Part shown: positions 43,678 through 54,921 of the stretch, one piece after another
Layout of the letters: each line of letters opens with the position of its first letter
Numbering within the stretch: the first letter of the stretch is position 1
NCBI GenBank assembly: GCA_003194525.1
Contig: NBIV01000212.1
Coordinates: forward strand, 62,001-126,000
DNA from: Gracilariopsis chorda
Lineage: Eukaryota; Rhodophyta; Florideophyceae; Gracilariales; Gracilariaceae
DNA length: 64,000 nt
Reading direction: 5' to 3'
Translations under genes and position numbers: made by a program
The notes under the pieces: generated by a model
What the model saw: the letters and a program-made list of their open reading frames with translations, nothing else
Databases searched by the model: none
What the model was told of the DNA's origin: nothing

Positions 43678-44456
43678 TGTTGGCAGTAGTACCTGTGCTG
43701 TCACTGAAAACCAAATGTTCCGGGGAGCATGGGCTGTTTAACAGGGTACCTCTGCAAAAGCGCATATGCGCGTGTGCGCGAACCCAACGTGAAACTGGCT
43801 TCTGATTGCCTACTGCAAATGTACATATGCAACGTGGTGCGTACAAGTGGTATGGCATAACTGGATCGGTTGGACACACCCACGTGTCCAGCTACTACAG
43901 TGGTCACAGTGTACGTTGTGTGCAGGGGATACTGATGAAGTGGTTGACACCTGGTACAAGTGGTACAGCAGTGGTTGGTACAATGGTAAGGTGCGCATGC
44001 ACTGTCAACAGGTGTACACATGCACGGGCATATTGATGACGTGGGTGTTGTGTGCATTGCCACATGATGACATGGCACTAACACCACAGGTTACGTGCCG
44101 ACTTACCGTGACGTGTTGACTTACCGTGATGTGTTGGCATGTGCTGGCGTGTGTTGGAGTCGTGAATTTGTGCCTTGTCATGGTCATGTGTATGCACGTA
44201 TCTATTACAGAACATTGGTGCGTTGGTGTGCGTTGGTGTAATGAGGTTGTGCTGAGCTGGCTATGTCATGTTAGATGATGATTGGTAGTATTGAGTGTCC
44301 CTGCTTAGTGGTTTAGGTTTTACTTGTAGTTGGTGTTCCCGCGCAATTCGAGTTTAGAGTGGTATATAAGATGTGCCTGAAGGACCTCCAAGTAAATCCA
44401 AGCTAGAGCTGACGAACTTCCCTTCCATCCCCTCAACTTCCTTTCAACTTTCAACA
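43678..44456 (+). repeat. Copia-A2a 5' LTR
   Basis: A 779-bp LTR, TGTTGGCAGTAG to TTTCAACA. It includes the palindrome GCGCATATGCGC, a CACGTG with flanking TGGACAC/GTGTCCA arms, and TATATAA at 44363-44369. Confidence 0.9.
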
Positions 44457-45275
44457 TGTTTTTCGTGTTTCTTAATCATCATCTGGTGTCCAGTGTGACG
44501 AGCGGTGATCCGGGTTACTTTGGGTGATTGCAGGTATCCGGGGACGTGAGCCTGGCGGCTTGAACCAAAGCGGGTGTACTGTCGAGCGGCTTCCCACCGG
44601 TCTATTTGGACAGATAACGGTGACGGTCGTTAAGACCTGGTAAGTTCAGCGGGTGCATCTGTGGACGGGGTGCCGTGGCGTACTGCGCTGGTGCGGGTGA
44701 TTGAATTATTTGTTTTGATCCTGACTGCGTGTCGGGATTCTTGGGCTGTTGCGAAGGTATTCCATAACGAGCTTTTGATCCGTGCATCTGACCTTTGGGC
44801 GTTTGTGCGGGGAGGCGACGTGGCGTAGGCTGACCTCCTTCTTAGGATCAGGCCGCGTGTGACCTTAAGTGGTTGCGCGTTAGCAGCGTACTTTGGTTGC
44901 CATAGTAGCTTCAGTTTCGAGGTCGCGCAAGTTCTTGCAAGAGGCCAGAAAGGGTTATACTTGGTGAAGGCATATCTTGGGTCATTAAGCATCCTCTGGA
45001 AGCCTCGTAGAGAGCGACGCATCTTCTCCTTAGACGTAGGAGAGGGAAGACAGAAGAAGACGTCTTGTACCCGGAGCATCTCCGGGGGTCAGGGGTCCGA
45101 CACCCTAGGGTAGCGGATGTAGTTTCTTCTGTCAGTGCGCCCGAATTTGAAGTTTTGTTGTTGTTGTTGTTGTCGTTGTTTTTGTTGTTATTGTTGTCGT
45201 TGTTGCCATTTTTGTACTACTTAAGTGCCGTAGGTCTTTCATCGCACCTGTGCTGTTTGTTGACATCTACCAAGC
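44457..45275 (+). other. Copia-A2a leader
   Basis: A leader with no primer-binding site of the initiator-Met type next to the LTR. It starts TGTTTTTCGTGTTTC. A GTT-rich microsatellite lies at about 45155-45205, just before the Gag start. Confidence 0.6.
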
Positions 45276-47522
45276 ATGGATTCATTCGGTGGAATCAAGA
45301 TTGAAAAGTTGGGCGAGGATAACTTCCATGTATGGAAGCAAAAGGTTGAGTTGCTGCTTGCACTCAAGGACCTCGACTACCATCTTGAACCAACCAGGCC
45401 TACGGACGATGACGAGTTGTCAGCATGGAAGAAGAAAGACGCCAAGGCCAGGGCTGTTATTGGTCTCAGCATCAGTGATGAGCATTTGGACCATGTGAGG
45501 GATACCGAGAATGCTGCGGAAATGTGGAGAGCCATTTGCGATGTATTCCAGCGTAAAACGCTGCTCAACCGAATCAATGCAAGACGTGCCTTATACACAG
45601 CCAAGATGCGAGATGATGAGAAAATGTTACACTTCATCAATCGTGTTCGTCATCTTGCATCGGATCTGAAGAGCATGGACGTAGTGGTTGAGGAAGAAGA
45701 CATCGCTATGGCAATCCTATGTGGGCTACCAGACCGCTTCGAACACCTCATTGTCGCTATTGACACCACGATTGGTGATCGTAAACTCGATTTAGAGTTT
45801 GTGAAGAGTCGTTTGCTGCAAGAGGAACAGCGAATGAACGATCGTGCCAAGGAGGAGTCCGGAAGTGACACGGCTTTGGTCGGTGCGCAGTCACGAAAGA
45901 AGTCCATGGTGTGCTACTACTGTGGTAAGAAGGGGCATATCCAGAGAAACTGTTTCAAGAGACAACGTGACGAAGCTAGCAAAGAGCAGAGTGCTGCCGC
46001 AAACCCAGCTGTGCAGACCGATCTCGGCAACGAGAAACGAGGATGTGACAGTGACTCTGACTTTGTTTGTCTCATTGCGACAGGTTCTGTGGAAGAAAGT
46101 ATCAGTGACTGGATCATTGACTCTGGTGCCACCGCCCATATGACGTATGACGAGTCCATGTTTGACAGTTATAGCAAAAGAGAGTCTGCCGGTGTGAGTA
46201 TCGGCAATGACTCGAAGCTGGAGTCTCTTGGTCATGGCAGTGTCCACCTCGATCTCGCTGTTGAAGGGCGTAAGAGCAAGTGCCGGTTGGGTGAAGTAGT
46301 GCACGTACCGAATCTAAGGTATCATCTGCTGTCAGTATCTGCGATGTGTGACCTGGGTGCGCGAGTGGTGTTTGACAAAACCAAAGTATGTGTACACAAA
46401 GCCAACACCATGATCGCCCAGGGCCGTCGCATCAAAGGACTGTACTACCTATGTACCGCTATTGAAGTACCAGAAGACATGGACAACGCACTTGTGACTG
46501 ACCTGTCACTATGGCATGCTCGAATGGCTCATGTGAATGTGGGTGGTATCAAACATATGGCTCGTAACGGTTTTGTGTCAGGGCTGAATGTGGACTTGAA
46601 TCAATCGATGGATGTGTGTGACTCTTGTGTAGTGGGAAAATCTACACGTGCTCCAACTCCCAAGCAAGGGGGGGAACGGGCATCGCACCCATTGGACCTA
46701 GTGCATTCGGACATTTGTGGTCCAATCCAAGTAGGTTCCTTGGGAGGTTCACGCTACTTCGTCACATTCATCAATGATCACTCCCGTTTTTGCTTCTTTT
46801 ACATGCTCAAGACCAAGGATGAGGTGTTCCACGTGTTCGTGAAGTGGCTCAAGATGGTTCAACATCAGAGTGACCGACATGTGAAAACCATCACCGCACG
46901 TGAGTCTGTGCTACATGCGTTACGCACAGACAATGCTGGTGAATATGTGTCAAAGAAGTTTTCACAAGAGCTTGAACGTCACGGTATTGAACATCAGCGA
47001 ACGGTGCCTTACAATCCACATCAGAATGGTCTGGCCGAACGGTTCAACCGAACACTCATGGACTTGGTGAGATCGATGCTGCATCACAAGAAACTGCCAA
47101 AGAGCTTCTGGGGTGAAGCATTGCACGTTGCAGTGTATGTGCGCAATCGAGTCACCTGCAAGGCCCTTCCGAGTGACGTGACACCACTCAAGATGTGGAG
47201 TGGATATGAACCTGAATTGAGCAATCTGCGTGTGTTCGGTAGCCGGTGCTGGTACAAAGTGGTGGACGACAAGCTGAAGAAGCTGGAGCAACGTGCCGTG
47301 GAGGCGATCTTTATTGGGTACACATCTGGATCGAACGGTTATAAACTGTGGGATGCGCAAAAGAAGAAGGTGGTTGTGTCGAGAGATGTGAGGTTTGACG
47401 AATGTAGTGTTGGCAGTAGTACCTGTGCTGTCACTGAAAACCAAATGTTCCGGGGAGCGTGGGCTGTTTTGGAGTGTACCTCTGCAAAAGCGCATATGCG
47501 CGTGTGCGCGAACCCAACGTGA
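45276..47522 (+). CDS. Copia-A2a Gag-protease-integrase with LTR-encoded tail
   Basis: A 748-codon open frame. Residues 1-711 match the intact copy: UBN2-type Gag, zinc knuckle (C213, C216, H221, C226), protease D282-S-G, pre-integrase HARMAH/CDSC, integrase D479, D552 and E588, and a C-terminal GYTSGSNGYKLWD region. The remaining 37 residues are read from the 3' LTR (VGSSTCAVTENQ...CANPT). Integrase position 500 is Asn where the intact copy has Asp (FINDHSRF against FIDDHSRF). It has no RT. The start is chosen by alignment with the intact gene. Confidence 0.85.
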   Translation: MDSFGGIKIEKLGEDNFHVWKQKVELLLALKDLDYHLEPTRPTDDDELSAWKKKDAKARAVIGLSISDEHLDHVRDTENAAEMWRAICDVFQRKTLLNRINARRALYTAKMRDDEKMLHFINRVRHLASDLKSMDVVVEEEDIAMAILCGLPDRFEHLIVAIDTTIGDRKLDLEFVKSRLLQEEQRMNDRAKEESGSDTALVGAQSRKKSMVCYYCGKKGHIQRNCFKRQRDEASKEQSAAANPAVQTDLGNEKRGCDSDSDFVCLIATGSVEESISDWIIDSGATAHMTYDESMFDSYSKRESAGVSIGNDSKLESLGHGSVHLDLAVEGRKSKCRLGEVVHVPNLRYHLLSVSAMCDLGARVVFDKTKVCVHKANTMIAQGRRIKGLYYLCTAIEVPEDMDNALVTDLSLWHARMAHVNVGGIKHMARNGFVSGLNVDLNQSMDVCDSCVVGKSTRAPTPKQGGERASHPLDLVHSDICGPIQVGSLGGSRYFVTFINDHSRFCFFYMLKTKDEVFHVFVKWLKMVQHQSDRHVKTITARESVLHALRTDNAGEYVSKKFSQELERHGIEHQRTVPYNPHQNGLAERFNRTLMDLVRSMLHHKKLPKSFWGEALHVAVYVRNRVTCKALPSDVTPLKMWSGYEPELSNLRVFGSRCWYKVVDDKLKKLEQRAVEAIFIGYTSGSNGYKLWDAQKKKVVVSRDVRFDECSVGSSTCAVTENQMFRGAWAVLECTSAKAHMRVCANPT

Positions 47523-48169
47523 AACTGGCTTCTGATTGGCTACCTGCAAATGTACATATGCAACGTGGTGCGTACAAGTGGTATGGCATTACTGGATCGG
47601 TTGGACACACCCACGTGTCCAGCTACTACAGTGGTCACAGTGTACGTTGTGTGCAGGGGATACTGATGAAGTGTTTGACACTTGGTACAAGTGGTACAGC
47701 AGTGGTTGGTACAATGGTAAGGTGCGCATGCACTGTCAACAGGTGTACACATGCACGGGTATATTGATGAGGTGGGTGTTGTGTGCATTGCCACATGATG
47801 ACATGGCACTAACACCACAGGTTACGTGCCGACTTACCGTGATGTGTTGGCATGTGCTGGCGTGTGTTGGAGTCGTGAATTTGTGCCTTGTCATGGTCAT
47901 GTGTATGCACGTAACTATTACGGAACGTTGGTGCGTTGGTGTGCGTTGATGTAATGAGGTTGTGCTGAGCTGGCTATGTCATGTTAGATGATGATTGGTA
48001 GTATTGAGTGTCCCTGCTTAGTGGTTTAGGTTTTACTTGTAGTTGGTGTTCCCGCGCAATTCGAGTTTAGAGTGGTATATAAGATGTGCCTGAAGGACCT
48101 CCAAGTAAATCCAAGGTAGAGCTGGCGAACTTCCCTTCCATCCCCTCAACTTCCATTCAACTTTCAACA
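47408..48169 (+). repeat. Copia-A2a 3' LTR
   Basis: A 762-bp LTR ending TTTCAACA before CCGGG. It lacks an 18-bp segment (GTGACGTGTTGACTTACC) present in the 5' LTR. The LTR at 60536-61309 shares other differences with it. Confidence 0.9.
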
Positions 48170-49899
48170 CCGGGACCGGTCATCAATGAACGCAGACGCA
48201 TATTGAAAATAATCAGGAAACGATGGGAGCAAAGGACCAAGGATGTCCGACTGCACAATGTGTCCAACGTCTTTTGCTCGTTTACACTTTCCCAAAAATG
48301 GAAGTTTATCCACATTGCCTAGTCAACCTGGCCGACATACCTTTCCATCTGCTGTAGCTTTGGGACTCCATCGACTTGCTCGTGTACCTTTTGAAGGTCT
48401 CGTGGGTTCATATGTGCAAGTCGGCGGTGCCAGAGCTTTGTGAGGTCTAATTCTTTGGCAGATAGGAGCGTTGTGTGACCGGTATGCTCGACTGGACGTG
48501 GCAGCGTGTACAACCTAGAGCTTAGGTCTCGTTGACCACATCCAATTTCAAACCCTTCTTCATGTGTAAGGCGAACCTCACTTCCACCGAACATGGATTG
48601 AATGCCTTTATCGGCCATACGACCAACAGACACCAAGTTGTATCCAACACCTGGTACGAGCAGTACATCTGTCAATCGCAGGTTAGCATCGACAAAGGGC
48701 AGTAAAACATCTCCTTGTTGAGTGGCGGTTACTGTGGTGTTGTCAGCAAGCTCAAATAACCTCTGAGATACATCAACCAATGTGTTGGGTACAAACGCAG
48801 ATGCGAAACAAAAGAAATGGGAGGTGGCCCTGCTGTCCGCATAGGTTTTCAATCCATTAGACGCAGATGGGAGCATCGTAGACTTCTCAACACGCATTCC
48901 GGCGATCTCGATCTTTCATCCCCTTCTTGCGGTTTTCCCAGAGGGTTTGGACTTGTCAGCAGAACTAGCTTTGAGTTGGTTCAAGATGACTTTCGGTAGA
49001 AGGTTCTCCGGATTGTCAGGGTGCATGTGGCATCGGTCCTGCATACGGCGGTCCTGGTCGCAGAAGGTACAATGATAACCGTTTTTACTGGCCACAGCAT
49101 AAGCACGCCCGTTGGACTCGAAATTGGAGTTGGAATCTGATGCATGACCATCATTTTCGTCCCCATTTGACATTTTATGGGGTCCAAATTGACGGCCATT
49201 GCCCTTACCTTGGTTCTTTTTGCGGTTACGACCACGACTAGAACTAGCAGAACCAAGTAGACGAGCGTTGTACTCGGCAATCAAAGTAGTTGCCACATAG
49301 TCCCACGTTAGTTCCGAGATCTCCTTAGTCCTAAGTGCCGCAGCAATTGACTCTAGTGAGCAGTTGGGGTCAATAGAAGCCAACAGCATTGGAGCCCTAT
49401 GTAACTCTGGAATGGCAGCGTCCTTCCCCATTCGGTCTAATTGTGAGAATAACGTCGCAAACTGGTCCACATATTCCCAGATATTTTGGCCATAATAAGA
49501 CATTCGGAACAGTTGAGTCTGTACAGCGATACGAGATACCGTTCGATTGGATGCATAAAGGGCATCTAATAGTTTCAGCATCTGGCCAGGATCATCGTCC
49601 ACATCCATGACAACGCGTAGGGGCGCATCTCCAAGTGCATAAATGATGATTGCACATGCCTTTTCGCGTTTTGCCAGGAGTCGGGAACTGCTCAGAGTAG
49701 CACTGGAAGTTGAATCTTGTGTCAATGTAGCAGTCGATGACTCATCCAGAGTTGACGCCACTATATTCCAGACACCTTTAATGCGACACGCTGCACGAAG
49801 TCGATGTCGCCATAATGTATAATCCTCACCACGCTTACCATGAAAGCGTGGGATTTTCACACCGGAATTAGTTTCAGTTTCAACCTCGGAGTCAGACAT
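48170..49899 (-). pseudogene. Copia-B Gag, protease and integrase N-part (duplicate 1)
   Basis: Gag is an open frame, 49899-48916, 327 codons (MSDSEVETETNSGVKIPRFHG). Its knuckle is CTFCDQDRRMQDRC, with the His replaced by Arg. After a frame change, 48897-48319 has the protease motif YADSRATSHFF, where the Gly of DSG is Arg. The pre-integrase LWHRRLAHMNPRDLQ follows. Another shift near 48345 leads to LPFLGKCKRAKDVGH, QSDILGPLLPSF and FIDDRSR up to the A2a insertion. It is damaged in both zinc knuckle and protease. Confidence 0.8.
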
Positions 49900-50413
49900 A
49901 GTTCCAGAAGGAGCTGAAGCACCAATGAATATATGTTGCGAAGCAGATTGAGGGACTCAATGCTTTTCGGACACCGATTTCCAAGAGAGGGAATGCGTTG
50001 AATAGGATGATCAGCCAAACTTTGTGGCTGAGATCACACTAAGAAATGATTACCGCAGTGGAGTAATCTCAACACCCAATAGCAAGGGTGCCAGCGGAGA
50101 CCGTGTGAACAAGTCTCAACGCTCGTCCTGACGTGTCTGGTACGCGAATCACAGGCGGAGTTCGGGTCCTCGACGCCCGGAGTGTCCTCACAAGGAGCTC
50201 TGAAGCACACTCGGAGAAGAAAGCAAGAGATGAAACTTCGTAAAATCGGGCGCACTGACAGGAGAAACTACTTCCGCTACCCCAAGGGTTGAACCCCTGG
50301 ACCCTGGGTGCTCTCTCCAGGTGCGAGGTGCGATTTTCTTCGAACTGCCCTACTCTGCGCACTTCGATAGCAGGGTGCTCAATCCGTACGAAACGTCCCA
50401 GGGAGGTTATTGT
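49900..50413 (-). other. Copia-B leader fragment (duplicate 1)
   Basis: The leader upstream of B Gag, similar to 30825-31300 in copy 1. It is cut at 50413 by a family-A LTR before reaching its primer site and 5' LTR. Confidence 0.65.
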
Positions 50414-51192
50414 TGTTGGCAGTAGTACCTGTGCTGTCACTGAAAACCAAATGTTCCGGGGAGCACAGGCTGTTTTAGAGGGTACCTCTGCAAAAGTGCA
50501 TATGCGTGTGTGCGCGAACCCAACGTGAAATTGGCTTCTAATTGGCTACCGCAAATGTACATATGCAATGTGGTGCGTACAAGTGGTATGGCATAGCTGG
50601 ATCGGTTGGACACACCCACGTGTCCAGCTACTACAGTGGTCACAGTGTACGTTGTGTGCAGGGGATACTGATGAAGTGGTTGACACCTGGTAGAAGTGGT
50701 ACAGCAGTGGTTGGTACAATGGTAAGGTGGGCATGCACTGTCAACAGGTGTACACATGCACGGGTATATTGATGACGTGGGTGTTGTGTGCATTGCCACA
50801 TGATGACATGGCACTAGCACCACAGGTTACGTGCCGACTTACCGTGACGTGTTGACTTACCGTGATGTGTTGGCATGTGCTGGCGTGTGTTGGAGTCGTG
50901 AATTTGTGCCTTGTCATGGTCATGTGTATGCACATAACTATTACAGAACGTTGGTGCGTTGGTGTGCGTTGATGTAATGAGGTTGTGCTGAGCTGGCTAT
51001 GTCATGTTAGATGATGATTGGTAGTATTGAGTGTCCCTGCTTAGTGGTTCAGGTTTTACTTGTAGTTGGTGTTCCCGCGCAATTCGAGTTTAGAGTGGTA
51101 TAAAAGATGTGCCTGAAGGACCTCCAAGTAAATCCAAGCTAGAGCTGACGAACTTCCCTTCCATCCCCTCAACTTCCTTTCAACTTTCAACA
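50414..51192 (+). repeat. Copia-A2b 5' LTR
   Basis: A 779-bp LTR. Its TATA box is TATAAAA at 51099-51105, changed from the family's TATATAA. Confidence 0.9.
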
Positions 51193-52014
51193 TGTTTTTC
51201 GTGTTTCTTAATCATCATCTGGTGTCCAGTGCGACGAGCGGTGATCCGGGTTACTTTGGGTGATTGCAGGTATCCGGGGACGTGAGCCTGGCGGCTTGAA
51301 CCAAAGCGGGTGTACTGTCGAGCGGCTTCCCACCGGTCCATTTGGACAGATAACGGTGACGGTCGTTAAGACCTGGTAAGTTCAGCGGGTGCATCTGTGG
51401 ACGGGGTGCCGTGGCTTACTGCGCTGGTGCGGGTGATTGAATTATTTGTTTTGATCCTGACTGCGTGTCGGGATTCTTGGGCTGTTGCGAAGGTATTCCA
51501 TAACGAGCTTTTGATCCGTGCATCTGACCTTTGGGCGTTTGTGCGGGGAGGCGACGTGGCGTAGGCTGACCTCCTTCTTAGGATCAGGCCGCGTGTGACC
51601 TTAAGTGGTTGCGCGTTAGCAGCGTACTTTGGTTGCCATAGTAGCTTCAGTTTCAAGGTCGCGCAAGTTCTTGCAAGAGGCCAGAAAGGGTTATACTTGG
51701 TGAAGGCATATCTTGGGTCATAAAGCATCCTCTGGAAGCCTCGTAGAGAGCGACGCATCTTCTCCTTAGACGTAGGAGAGGGAAGACAGAAGAAGACGTC
51801 TTGTACCCGGAGCATCTCCGGGGGTCAGGGGTCCGACACCCTAGGGTAGCGGATGTAGTTTCTTCCGTCAGTGCGCCCGAATTTGAAGTTTTGTTGTTGT
51901 TGTTGTTGTTGGCGTTGTTTTTGTTGTTATTGTTGTCGTTGTTGCCATTTTTGTACTACTTAAGTGCCGTAGGTCTTTCATCGCACCTGTGCTGTTTGTT
52001 GACACCTACCAAGC
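51193..52014 (+). other. Copia-A2b leader
   Basis: Nearly identical to 44457-45275. The GTT microsatellite at about 51893-51935 differs in repeat number. Confidence 0.6.
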
Positions 52015-53409
52015 ATGGATTCATTCGGTGGCATCAAGATTGAAAAGTTGGGCGAGGATAACTTCCATGTATGGAAGCAAAAGGTTGAGTTGCTGCTTGC
52101 ACTCAAGGACCTCGATTACCATCTTGAATCAACCAGGCCTACGGACGATGACGAGTTGTCAGCATGGAAGAAGAAAGACGCCAAGGCCAGGGCTGTTATT
52201 GGTCTCAGCATCAGTGATGAGCATTTGGACCATGTGAGGGATACCGAGAATGCTGCGGAAATGTGGAAAGCCATTTGCGATGTGTTCCAGCGTAAAACGC
52301 TGCTCAACCGAATCAATGCAAGACGTGCCTTCTACACAGCCAAGATGCGAGATGATGAGAAAATGTTACACTTCATCAATCGTGTTCGTCATCTTGCATC
52401 GGATCTGAAGAGCATGGACGTAGTGGTTGAGGAGGAAGACATCGCTATGGCAATCCTATGTGGGCTACCAGACCGCTTCGAACACCTCATTGTCGCTATT
52501 GACACCACGATTGGTGATCGTAAACTCGATTTAGAGTTTGTGAAGAGTCGTTTGCTGCAAGAGGAACAGCGAATGAACGATCGTGCCAAGGAGGAGTCCG
52601 GAAGTGACACGGCTTTGGTCGGTGCGCAGTCACGAAAGAAGTCCATGGTGTGCTACTACTGTGGTAAGAAGGGGCATATCCAGAGAAACTGTTTCAAGAG
52701 ACAACGTGACGAAGCTAGCAAAGAGCAGAGTGCTGCCGCAAACCCAGCTGTGCAGACCGATCTCGGCAACGAGAAACGAGGATGTGACAGTGACTCTGAC
52801 TTTGTTTGTCTCATTGCGACAGGTTCTGTGGAAGAAAGTATCAGTGACTGGATCATTGACTCTGGTGCCACCGCCCATATGACGTATGACGAGTCCATGT
52901 TTGACAGTTATGGCAAAAGAGAGTCTGCCGGTGTGAGTATCGGCAATGACTCGAAGCTGGAGTCTCTTGGTCATGGCAGTGTCCACCTCGATCTCGCTGT
53001 TGAAGGGCGTAAGAGCAAGTGCCGGTTGGGTGAAGTAGTGCACGTACCGAATCTAAGGTATCATCTGCTGTCAGTATCTGCGATGTGTGACCTGGGTGCG
53101 CGAGTGGTGTTTGACAAAACCAAAGTATGTGTACACAAAGCCAACACCATGATCGCCCAGGGCCGTCGCATCAAAGGACTGTACTACCTATGTACCGCTA
53201 TTGAAGTACCAGAAGACATGGACAACGCACTTGTGACTGACCTGTCACTATGGCATGCTCGAATGGCTCATGTGAATGTGGATGGTATCAAACATATGGC
53301 TCGTAACGGTTTTGTGTCAGTGCTGAATGTGGACTTGAATCAATTGTTGGCAGTAGTACCTGTGCTGTCACTGAAAACCAAATGGTCCGGGGAGCATCGG
53401 CTGTTTTAG
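52015..53409 (+). pseudogene. Copia-A2b Gag-protease, 5' part (split by A3)
   Basis: The Gag, knuckle, protease and pre-integrase start match the intact copy through LNVDLNQ. The frame then enters the A3 LTR at 53345 and stops at 53409. The coding sequence resumes at 59734 on the far side of A3. Confidence 0.85.
53340..53344. repeat. A3 target-site duplication, left copy
   Basis: TCAAT directly before the A3 5' LTR. The second copy is at 59729-59733. Confidence 0.9.
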
Positions 53410-54105
53410 AGGGTACCTCTGCAAAAGCGCATATGCGCGTGTGCGCGAACCCAACGTGAAACTGGCTTCTGATTGGCTACTGCAAATGTACATATGCAAC
53501 GTGGTGCGTACAAGTGGTATGGCATAACTGGATCGGTTGGACACACCCACGTGTCCAGCTACTACAGTGGTCACAGTGTACGTTGTGTGCAGGGGATACT
53601 GGTGAAGTGGTTGACAGCTGGTACAAGTGGTACAGCAGTGGTTGGTACAATGGTAAGGTGTGCATGCACTGTCAACAGGTTTACACATGCACGGGTATAT
53701 TGATGACGTGGGTGTTGTGTGCATTGCCACATGATGACATGGCACTAACACCACAGGTTACGTGCCGACTTACCGTGATGTGTTGGCATGTGCTGGCGTG
53801 TGTTGGAGTCGTGAATTTGTGCCTTGTCATGGTCATGTGTATGCACATAACTATTACGGAACGTTGGTGCGTTGGTGTGCGTTGATGTAATGAGATTGTG
53901 CTGAGCTGGCTATGTCATGTTAGATGATGATTGGTAGTATTGAGTGTCCCTGCTTAGTGGTTTAGGTTTTACTTGTAATTGGTGTTCCCGCGCAATTCGA
54001 GTTTAGAGTGGTATATAAGATGTGCCTGAAGGACCTCCAAGTAAATCCAAGCCAGAGCTGACGAACTTCCCTTCCATCCCCTCAACTTCCTTTCAACTTT
54101 CAACA
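53345..54105 (+). repeat. Copia-A3 5' LTR with TATA box
   Basis: TGTTGGCAGTAG to TTTCAACA. TATATAA lies at 54012-54018, some 90 bp before the LTR end. This places the likely transcription start near 54040. Confidence 0.9.
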
Positions 54106-54921
54106 TGTTTTTCGTGTTTCTTAATCATCATCTGGTGTCCAGTGCGACGAGCGGTGATCCGGGTTACTTTGGGTGATTCCAGGTATCCGCGGACGTGAGC
54201 CTGGCGGCTTGAACCAAAGCGGGTGTACTGTCGAGCGGCTTCCCACCGGTCCATTTGGACAGATAACGGTGACGGTCGTTAAGACCTGGTAAGTTCAGCG
54301 GGTGCATCTGTGGACGGGGTGCCGTGGCGTACTGCGCTGGTGCGGGTGATTGAATTATTTGTTTTGATCCTGACTGCGTGTCGGGATTCTTGGGCTGTTG
54401 CGAAGGTATTCCATAACGAGCTTTTGATCCGTGCATCTGACCCTTGGGCGTTTGTGCGGGGAGGCGACGTGGCGTAGGCTGACCTCCTTCTTAGGATCAG
54501 GCCGCGTGTGACCTTAAGTGGTTGCGCGTTAGCAGCGTACTTTGGTTGCCATAGTAGCTTCAGTTTCGAGGTCGCGCAAGTTCTTGCAAGAGGCCAGAAA
54601 GGGTTATACTTGGTGAAGGCATATCTTGGGTCATTAAGCATCCTCTGGAAGCCTCGTAGAGAGCGACGCATCTTCTCCTTAGACGTAGGAGAGGGAAGAC
54701 AGAAGAAGACGTCTTGTACCCGGAGCATCTCCGGGGGCCAGGGGTCCGACACCCTAGGGTAGCGGAGGTAGTTTCTCCCGTCAGTGCGCCCGAATTTGAA
54801 GTTTTGTTGTTGTTGTTGTCGTTGTTTTTGTTGTTATTGTTGTCGTTGTTGCCATTTTTGTACTACTTAAGTGCCGTAGGTCTTTCATCGCACCTGTGCT
54901 GTTTGTTGACATCTACCAAGC
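54106..54921 (+). other. Copia-A3 leader
   Basis: Directly after the LTR it reads TGTTTTTCGTGTTTCTTAAT, with no TGG or GGTTATGGGCCCA primer site. From about 54138 it aligns with the Copia-A1 leader. The GTT microsatellite is at about 54806-54850. Confidence 0.6.

Larger units (their letters stand above)
43678..48169 (+). mobile_element. Copia family A, copy 2a: RT-less deletion derivative
   Basis: LTRs at 43678-44456 and 47408-48169. The direct repeat CCGGG at 43673-43677 and 48170-48174 is a perfect 5-bp target duplication. The interior holds Gag, protease and integrase and then goes straight into the 3' LTR, with RT and RNase H deleted. Compared with the intact copy, the junction joins TAGTG (after codon 711) to the GTG at the polypurine tract/LTR border, a 3-bp microhomology. 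It cannot reverse-transcribe itself but could be mobilised by a full-length relative. Confidence 0.85.
42464..50413 (-). mobile_element. Chimeric Copia element: family-B 5' half, family-A 3' half (split by an insertion)
   Basis: On the minus strand this reads family-B leader (50413-49900), B Gag, B protease and integrase (to 43441), then family-A RT C-terminus and RNase H (43440-42484), polypurine tract and a family-A LTR. The switch lies in GTCCAAG near 43437-43444. Copia-A2a (43678-48169) is inserted in the integrase, with CCGGG on both sides. The B reading FIDDRSR (right side) continues as YALLGFM (left side) across the insertion. The 5' LTR is not in the window, because family-A DNA starts at 50414. 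Confidence 0.75.

Noticed and set aside
43701-44087. 128-codon minus-strand frame repeated in every family-A LTR
   Set aside because: It recurs only because the LTR is repeated. It is Thr/His/Cys-rich, truncated or altered in some copies, antisense to the LTR and without a recognised domain.
45377-45950. Minus-strand frames inside the Copia-A gag-pol copies
   Set aside because: Shadows of the sense coding sequence, repeated in each copy.
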